Assembly (NCBI GenBank): GCA_030643345.1
Contig: DAOWMA010000074.1
Span: forward strand, 1 to 8,100
Source: Spirochaetaceae bacterium
GTDB lineage: Bacteria; Spirochaetota; Spirochaetia; B11-G9
DNA: 8,100 nt
Direction: 5' to 3'
Shown in pieces: positions 6,466-8,100 of this stretch; position 1 is the stretch's first letter, and the number at the start of each line of letters is the position of its first letter. The position numbers and the translations under genes are program-made. A model generated the notes under the pieces. That model was not told the origin of the DNA. It ran no database searches and saw nothing but the letters and a program-made list of their open reading frames with translations.

Positions 6466-7453
6466 TCCGGAACCAGTATACCTATTTCTGGGGCCGGAGG
6501 TTGGGCAGAAATTTGATGAAATACATAAAATTCAGGGGTCCTTTAAAAAACGGTCGGGGGTAAACTCTGAAATTCATAAATTTTATCCTTATGACACATC
6601 AGTTGGGGAAGTAATTTCCCTTATGAAAAATGGAGCACTTTTTTCTAATTATAAATTTGTTACCTTTATGAATGTGGAGGATTTAAAAAAGAATGAAATT
6701 GCAGAGCTGGTTTCATATATAAAATCACCCGGAACTGACTGTACCCTGTTCCTTGTATCTGATAAATCGAGTGTTGATAAAAAAATATCTTCATCCATAT
6801 CCAAGAAAGCGGTACGCATTTTCTGGGAATTATTCGAAAATCAAAAGAAAACATGGGTTGCCAATTATTTTCGAAAAGAAAATATTGCTATTTCAACAGA
6901 TGCAACTGAGATGCTGCTTGAAATGGTTGAAAACAATACAAACGATATGAGGATTGCATGTAATAAGCTTGCAGTATTTTTTGGTGAGAACTCACAGATA
7001 GAAGAAGAAGATATTGAACGTTTTATCTATCATAGCAAAGAAGAAAATGTTTTTACATTATTTAAGAAAATAACTATGGGTGATTTTTCTTCTTCTATTG
7101 AGGTCCTCCATAAAATTGCACTGTCCGGTGAAGGTTCTCCCATTCAGCTGATTAGCGGGCTGCAATGGCAGTTTAGAAAACTCTTAACTCTGTCGCAACT
7201 ATTTTCGAGACAGTATGGTCGGGAAGAAGCTTTGACAAAGGCACAAATCAGGGGTAAAAGGAACCAGCAAACATATATTGACGGCTTAAAAAGTTATTCT
7301 ACCAAAGAACTTCAGCAAATTATTGTTCTTATAGCAAAATATGATATTCTTGCAAGAGAGATGACCAGGGATAATCATCTTATACTGATGGAGTTGTTTA
7401 TTTATTATTGTGTTATCAGGAAGGGGATGCTGCCTGAAGTATATCGGTCTTAG
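6458..7453 (+). CDS. holA: DNA polymerase III delta subunit HolA
   Basis: The delta subunit is the clamp-loader 'wrench' that opens the beta sliding clamp as part of the delta-tau/gamma-delta' pentamer. At 331 residues it has the usual length. The N-terminus (VYLFLGPEVGQKFDEI) fits the opening strand and first helix of the family. The middle contains FWELFENQKKTWVANYF and then the helical LLEMVENNTNDMRIACNKLA segment (about 149-168), which is well conserved in HolA. The C-terminal third (from about 215) is helical and contains a QLISGLQWQFRKLL motif typical of the collar domain. Delta naturally lacks a working P-loop, and none is seen. The ATG at 6458 overlaps the lexA 3' end by 8 nt. The ribosome binding site is weak, so coupling with lexA is likely. 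The bidirectional terminator starts about 26 nt after the TAG stop. Confidence 0.9.
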   Translation: MNNPEPVYLFLGPEVGQKFDEIHKIQGSFKKRSGVNSEIHKFYPYDTSVGEVISLMKNGALFSNYKFVTFMNVEDLKKNEIAELVSYIKSPGTDCTLFLVSDKSSVDKKISSSISKKAVRIFWELFENQKKTWVANYFRKENIAISTDATEMLLEMVENNTNDMRIACNKLAVFFGENSQIEEEDIERFIYHSKEENVFTLFKKITMGDFSSSIEVLHKIALSGEGSPIQLISGLQWQFRKLLTLSQLFSRQYGREEALTKAQIRGKRNQQTYIDGLKSYSTKELQQIIVLIAKYDILAREMTRDNHLILMELFIYYCVIRKGMLPEVYRS

Positions 7454-7479
7454 GTAAATCCTCCCTATATTCAAAAAAA

Positions 7480-7506
7480 GGCAGCCAGTTAAAGGCTGCC
7501 TTTTTT
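7480..7506. terminator. Bidirectional intrinsic terminator between holA and fhs
   Basis: GGCAGCC (7480-7486) and GGCTGCC (7494-7500) form a perfect 7-bp stem around a 7-nt loop. Six T residues follow (7501-7506) and seven A residues precede (7473-7479). The hairpin therefore has a U tract in both directions and serves the two converging genes: holA from the left and fhs from the right. Confidence 0.92.
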
Positions 7507-7522
7507 ATTAAATGTATAAAAT

Positions 7523-8100
7523 CTAGAAAAGCCCGGTTACCTTACCGGTTTCAACTTCCACATCAATTCTTCTGAATGCCGGATCTGACGCTGTTCCGGG
7601 CATAAGTTTAATTCCCCCTGCTACAGGAACAATAAACTCGGCCCCCTGGTAGATTAAGATATCTTCGATAGGCAGAGTCCATCCCTTTGGTCTTCCCTTC
7701 AGTGTCGGATCATGAGAGAGGCTAAGCTGAGTTTTCACCATACAAGTTCCCATGTTTGCAAGTTTTGGATTTTCCATTATTTTCCTGAGTTTTGCTTCAG
7801 CTGCAGGGCTGTAAGTAACACCGTCTGCTCCGTAAACTTCCGTAGCAATTCTGGCAATTCTGTCATGCTGCGGTGTCTTCTCATCGTAGAGGAATTTGAA
7901 ATCAGGTTTTTCTTCGCAGGCAGCAATTACTTCTTCAGCCAGTTCTTTAGCACCTGCACCGCCAAATTGCCAGTGGGTGGATACTGCAACTCTTGCACCT
8001 GCTGCCTTTACAGCTTTTCTAACTGCTTCAATTTCACTTTTTTTGTCGGTATAAAAACTGTTTATACAAACAACTATTGGAATTCCGCTTTTCTTTACTG
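7523..8100 (-). CDS. fhs: Formate--tetrahydrofolate ligase, C-terminal part (5' end outside window)
   Basis: Fhs (formyltetrahydrofolate synthetase) makes 10-formyl-THF from formate, THF and ATP, feeding purine and formyl-Met synthesis, or the methyl branch of the Wood-Ljungdahl pathway in acetogens. The minus frame is open from the right edge (codon 8098-8096) to the TAG at 7525-7523, giving 191 residues of a protein usually about 555 long. Visible motifs are GIPIVVCIN near the edge, THWQFGGAGAKELA, FLYDEKTPQHDRIARIATE, VYGADGV, CMVKTQLSLSHDP, a MPG motif and the final TGKVTGLF, which matches the usual C-terminus of the family. The ATG at 7777 is internal and not the start. The LSLSH-P--KG-P pattern and the THW segment look more like the synthetase domain of eukaryotic C1-THF synthase than the clostridial enzyme. 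The gene converges on holA with a shared terminator. Confidence 0.95.
   Translation of the reverse strand, partial: VKKSGIPIVVCINSFYTDKKSEIEAVRKAVKAAGARVAVSTHWQFGGAGAKELAEEVIAACEEKPDFKFLYDEKTPQHDRIARIATEVYGADGVTYSPAAEAKLRKIMENPKLANMGTCMVKTQLSLSHDPTLKGRPKGWTLPIEDILIYQGAEFIVPVAGGIKLMPGTASDPAFRRIDVEVETGKVTGLF

Noticed and set aside
6753..6950. Plus-strand 65-codon open frame within holA
   Set aside because: It is an out-of-frame shadow of holA, has no ribosome binding site, and its composition is lysine- and leucine-rich noise.

Overview
The window is ordinary, densely packed bacterial chromosome of low to moderate G+C. All genes are on the + strand except the last, which runs in from the right edge on the - strand. 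The gene set fits a spirochaete (Spirochaetota) best: sigma-54, HPr kinase with HPr, an NtrY/NtrX-type two-component pair, LexA, DNA polymerase III delta, and a formyltetrahydrofolate synthetase. This assignment is inferred from gene content and general family knowledge, not from a search. No mobile elements, tRNA, rRNA, CRISPR or phage genes were seen.

Layout. (1) Positions 2-1021 hold the C-terminal part of rpoN (sigma-54), followed by hpf, a short ribosome hibernation factor (1086-1379). A strong intrinsic terminator (1398-1435) ends this block. (2) A candidate extended -10 promoter (1447-1455) sits directly after that terminator. It leads into six tightly packed genes: hprK, hpr (ptsH), ntrY-like kinase, ntrX-like sigma-54 activator, lexA and holA. 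Junctions are 8 nt, 9 nt, an ATGA overlap, a GTGA overlap and an 8-nt overlap, so they look like one operon of about 6 kb. It ends at a second, apparently bidirectional, terminator (7480-7506). (3) The 3' end of fhs (formate--tetrahydrofolate ligase) converges on that terminator from the - strand and runs off the right edge.

How the genes fit together. rpoN, hpf, an HPr-type phosphocarrier and its kinase resemble the rpoN-hpf-ptsN/HPr neighbourhood of proteobacteria, but no EIIA(Ntr) or enzyme I gene is visible here. NtrY is a four-span membrane histidine kinase that should phosphorylate NtrX. NtrX is an AAA+ activator whose partner is the sigma-54 encoded a few kilobases upstream. lexA and holA (SOS control and clamp loading) are joined to this signalling operon by overlapping codons. 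A candidate internal promoter followed by a palindrome lies inside the 3' end of ntrX and could give lexA-holA separate control. I found no clearly undescribed system. The most useful leads are the near-leaderless hprK start, the lexA wiring, the GAFTSA loop variant in NtrX, the PAS-less NtrY, and the eukaryote-like C-terminus of Fhs.
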